Part shown: positions 60,701 through 64,000 of the stretch, one piece after another | Layout of the letters: the number at the start of each line of letters is the position of its first letter | Position numbering within the stretch: position 1 is the first letter of the stretch | NCBI GenBank assembly: GCA_002205965.3 | Contig: NADL03000011.1 | Span: 620,001-684,000 of the forward strand | Direction: 5' to 3' | DNA: 64,000 bases | Source of the DNA: Kappaphycus alvarezii | Taxonomy: Eukaryota; Rhodophyta; Florideophyceae; Gigartinales; Solieriaceae | The notes under the pieces: model-generated | Databases searched by the model: none | Seen by the model: the letters and a program-made list of their open reading frames with translations, nothing else | Told to the model about the DNA's origin: nothing | Made by a program: the position numbers and the translations under genes

Positions 60701-61500
60701 CTTCGTGTTAATTTAATGCCTTTGAGTAAACAAAAGAGCTTAGCTCGGCAAAATAGTGCTGCGTAGAAAGATAGACCTCGACAAGAAGGGTTACTCGTTT
60801 TTGAGGATGCAATTCTAAAGAACAAAATCATCCTATTTTTCAAATTTGAGGTCGTCGGCAACGAAGCCCACTTGTTACAATACGCAATTGATAAAATCAT
60901 GAAATGGCTGAGCAACACGAAGGCTTCGATAAAAGTGTCAAAACTCTTTGCATTTCGAGCTTCTGTGACATTTTGAATGGCTGTGAGGGCGTTTTCACAG
61001 TTTCAATCGATGTTAAAGAGCAATACTGCTTCCCGATCGTTGCGAAAAAAAGCAAACTCATTCCTTCTGAACAACCATATATTTTTTCGTAACATATCAC
61101 TTTGCATGAAATGGTGGAAATAGTCGCCTTTTTTCCAACTTGGTGATTTCAAAGATGACAACGTACACTCGTCGTTCCTCAAAACTTCTGCAGCTTGTTT
61201 AGAGGAAATATTTGGCATTGAAAGCTGCAGACTTTACAATAGGAAGACATGTGCGGCAGACGGATATTTGTCGGCAAGCAATTCTGGCAAACCCTTTGTG
61301 AACCCTGCAGGTGAAGCTAGTGTCGCTGTGCCTGTGTTTTCAGACTCGACATTGAAGTGGAGGTTGACGAGGTAGGAGAGCGAGATTTCGATTTTGATTG
61401 TTCTTGAAAACGACTACGAAGAACTGAGAGAATAGTGCCGAGGAGGGCGGGCATTATTCATATTGTTGCTGTGATTGTGAGTATTGATCTAGAAGAGGAT
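57780..61500. other. AT-rich region, no gene recognised
   Basis: Frames are short and motif-free. At 58561-58588 a GAACGCC-A-GGCGTTC palindrome runs into a tandem CGTTCAGG. Nothing else stands out. Confidence 0.4.
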
Positions 61501-61690
61501 TCGCCTGGAGCTGGTTCGATGGCTACGAAGAGGAGGAGCAACGACTCGAGAAACGAGAATTTGTGCCAGAAGTTCCCATGTACTTGGTATTTCATCCCTC
61601 TTCAATGGATTGAGTGCGCACGACAAGTTTTGAATGCGCAAACGGTAAGCTGCCTATGTAGTGCTCTTTTGAGGTGCTTACATTAAAGTA
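61501..61690 (+). other. Second copy of the 57.4-kb repeat fragment
   Basis: A short stretch similar to 57395-57530, as described there. It is open for about 80 codons, but without a recognisable domain. Confidence 0.3.
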
Positions 61691-62505
61691 AATGCCGCTA
61701 GCTGAATCACAGCCGTTATAGCGTGAATTTTCGATAATAGTGGAACTACACCATGTCGAAGCCTTCTCTTAATGCTCAGCCATTATTTTTCCGATGATTA
61801 GTGTTCATGTTGCATCTGAATGGGCTTTGCGGTATAGAAATCAGTTGAACGTGGTTGTTCAGTTAACGGTGATCGATTGTGGCGTAGTATACAATCAGCT
61901 TGAGATTGTGCTTGATGCCAGAGCAGGAATCAGGAGAATCGAATTTGGGGCGTGTCTTTAAATCCGCGAAGCTGTCGACGAAGCCCGTATCAATTCTTGT
62001 TATTGTTGAGATGGACCGGTCACCGAAGAGTATGGTTTTTAGTGTGTCAGAGCAGTTTCGATTCCACAACTGCGCTAGGATAACGAGAGGCATGTGTGAA
62101 CCAAAGTTGCCAACCAATTAAACCTTGAATATTCCGGCAATGTGCTTTCCGCCACAGTTTGGCCAGATTTTTCGCAGACCGCGCTGCGCATCCAATGACA
62201 CCCCTGTTACGGTTGCCAATGAAGACCCATTACTAGCTACATATTGTGCGGAATGTTCCTCTGCCAGATAGTTGGTCACATCTCATTTCACAGGAGTACT
62301 GCACAGTACCGTATGCAGGGCAACTTTGACCCATTTCCGTGCGGGACCATGCCTACGGAGTTGTGACCTACGACGACGCGCATGGCTTACGGTACATTAC
62401 ATATGGGTTGTGGGGCATCGACGCTTTTAGTACTGTAATTAGGATTTGGATGACCGAGATTGTCATGAAGCGAGAGGAGGTTGGTGATGGATGAGCACAG
62501 TTCTC
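61691..62505. other. Spacer, no gene recognised
   Basis: Short frames only (for example 61863-62117 - and 61900-62121 +). It includes GTACTGCACAGTACCG at about 62294-62309 and TACTGTAATTAGG at about 62431-62443, the latter also present at 41454-41466. Confidence 0.4.
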
Positions 62506-62674
62506 TACTGTACAGTACAGTACTGTAGCTGGAAAGATATTTGTACGCCCCAATGGTTGTTGGACTAAATTATTTGTCCAACTCTAGATAACCAGATCCC
62601 GCCTCCAAGAAAATGTCAATCTCAGCATCAAAGAAACGCACTGTACAGTCAACTGTACAGTACAGTAACTGTAC
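62506..62674. promoter_or_regulatory. Two TACAGTA/TACTGTA palindrome clusters upstream of the triple-CBM20 gene
   Basis: TACTGTACAGTACAGTACTGTA lies at 62506-62527, and CTGTACAGTCAACTGTACAG followed by TACAGTAACTGTAC at 62641-62674. They sit about 115-285 bases before the ATG at 62791. Their dense, symmetric layout would suit a dimeric regulator, but the same words are scattered in non-genic DNA too. Confidence 0.45.
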
Positions 62675-62699
62675 AAACCATATTACCTGTACGCAATGA

Positions 62700-62790
62700 A
62701 ATTCTCAAGTCTTCCTCCTCTCCTCCCTCCCCTCCCTCTTCCCTCCTCACCACCCATCTCATTTGTTCATCCCTTCCCCCACCCTCACCA
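62700..62790 (+). promoter_or_regulatory. C/T-rich leader of the triple-CBM20 gene
   Basis: An almost pure pyrimidine stretch of CCTCC/CTTCC units runs directly into the ATG (context TCACCAATGC). It parallels the leader of the BED fusion gene. An in-phase-less upstream ATG at 62696 would enter this leader in another frame and is not favoured. Confidence 0.5.
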
Positions 62791-64000
62791 ATGCAATTCC
62801 GAATCCATCACCGCGCCAGCTACGGCGACCGTCTCGTCCTCCTCGGATCAACCGATGCACTCGGACAATGGGATCCAGACCATGCCTTACCAGCCACCTG
62901 GACATCCGGTGACATTTGGACAGTCTCTGATATTCCACGACCTCGTCTCCACGCCCCCACTCGATTCGAGTTTAAGTTTTGTCTCATTACTGCTTGCGGC
63001 GCCTTGGTATGGGAGCCCGGTGCGAATCATGCCGCACATCTTCCAATACACCCTGCATTGCCCATTGTACTGTCCATGGAATGGGGATCTCATGCTGTTT
63101 TGCATGTCGCCCCGAATCCGGCTCTCAGTCCGTTTTGTACTACGGAGCATGAGGCTATGTTTGTGTCCAGTCCACCGCCCACACCGAGCATGAAGTATGG
63201 TGTTTTGGAGGGTGGGGGGATGGCAATACGTTGGCTATGGCCGTGGAGAGAGTCAAGTTGGATAAGGCAAATGGAGAGGTGGCCAGGCTGCCTGTGGTCT
63301 TTCGCATGGAGTATAGTTTGCGGGAGGGGGATATGTTGTATGTTGGGGGGAGTATTCCAGAGTTGGGGGGTGGAATAAGATGCATAGTCCTATAATGGGC
63401 AGGAGGAAGGCCGGTGGAAACATATTTGAGGTTGCCATGGTGTTACCGAGGGATGAAAAGCATGCCTCCTTTGAATACAAATACTTTGTTCGGAGGAGTG
63501 ATGGGACACGTCGGTGGGAGGGCGGCGAGAATCGCGTTGCGCGTCCGTTTGATGCCGCGGTTTGTAAGGAGGGTGAGGTGATTGTGTGGGATGATCGGTG
63601 GGAGAGGATCAGCGTCGAGTTTAGTATTTATTATCCTACAAAGCCAAGTCAAGTAATGTGTGTCACTGGAGATCCAAAGGAGATTGGCGCATGGTATAAA
63701 CCGGGGCCCACGAAAATGGAGTTGGGAGAGGTTGAGATGCTGGAGACGGACGTCAAGGGCAGAAAGTGGAAGTTGAAGGTATGGATGCCGCCGTCACAGC
63801 CCTCGTTTTCGTATCGTTACATTGTGGTGGATGAGGAGAGCAAGGTAGAATTATGGGAGAGAGAGCCGAATCGACGGTGTGAGTTTGACGAGGAGGATGA
63901 GGAGCCTCTGTTAAACAGCGTGAGGCTGTTGAAGGATGTCAACTTTGTGTCGGGCCTCAACTTTGACGTCGTGCCCCAGATATGTACATTGGCCCGTACC
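62791..64000 (+). CDS. Triple-CBM20 protein, probably a laforin-like glucan phosphatase (5' part)
   Basis: Begins at ATG 62791 and continues past the window. Three CBM20 starch-binding modules follow each other: VLLGSTDALGQWDPDHAL...VWEPGANH (from 62830), MLYVGGSIPELGG then WNKMHSP...EYKYFVRRSDG...WEGGENR (from ~63330), and VMCVTGDPKEIGAWYKPGP...YRYIVVDEESKVELWEREP (from ~63655). Each has the GS/GD...LG-W binding-site signature. After an acidic linker comes VNFVSGLNFDVVP; allowing one missing C at 63974-63977, the next residues read DMYIGPYP, the usual opening of the dual-specificity phosphatase domain of laforin-type enzymes. Laforin removes phosphate from glycogen or starch. Frame changes lie near 63215 and 63370. 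If the phosphatase reading is wrong, a CBM20-containing glucanotransferase or dikinase remains possible. Confidence 0.7.

Noticed and set aside
1-64000. tRNA, rRNA and CRISPR signals
   Set aside because: GGTTC-type T-arm words (for example near 5271 and 44651) lack a matching acceptor and anticodon arm. No spaced direct-repeat array and no conserved rRNA core sequence was seen.

Overview
The window looks like nuclear DNA of a eukaryote. A red alga is the best guess, with moderate confidence. Host genes are compact and almost intron-free, and they sit in GC-richer islands inside AT-rich DNA full of decayed transposons. The last gene combines starch-binding CBM20 modules with the apparent start of a glucan phosphatase, which fits an organism storing cytosolic starch. 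No tRNA, rRNA, CRISPR array or prokaryotic operon signal was found.

Layout. 1-27.6 kb is mostly transposon debris: a zinc-finger-like relic (1.8-2.5 kb), two C-terminal fragments of one non-LTR retrotransposon family (4.0-4.8 and 25.7-26.7 kb, same strand), and a long decayed Ty1/copia element (13.8-23.2 kb, + strand). 27.9-41.1 kb is a gene island: succinyl-CoA ligase alpha subunit (+), PIF1-type helicase (-), a probable BAR-domain protein (+), a formin (-), a WD40/coiled-coil protein (-), a BED zinc finger fused to a threonine-deaminase-like region (+), and an acidic Glu/Gly-rich frame (+). A PIF/Harbinger DNA transposon with inverted ends follows (41.7-44.8 kb), then a Ty1/copia element with recognisable LTR remnants (46.5-51.2 kb, - strand). 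51.2-62.5 kb holds no recognisable gene. 62.8 kb to the end is the 5' part of a gene with three CBM20 domains and probably a laforin-like phosphatase domain.

How the genes relate. The BAR, formin and WD40 proteins are neighbours that could all act at the actin cortex or on membranes. The succinyl-CoA ligase is a mitochondrial TCA-cycle enzyme. The BED/threonine-deaminase fusion is the most unusual gene: it keeps the catalytic-fold and regulatory regions of threonine deaminase but has lost the PLP lysine, and it carries a DNA-binding-type finger and a basic NLS-like stretch.

A caution covers all coding calls. Nearly every conserved host gene is broken by single-base frame changes, almost all equivalent to one missing base in a short homopolymer or doublet, while the codons between breaks are well conserved. 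This looks like uncorrected deletions in the assembly rather than gene death, so gene spans are given across the breaks.
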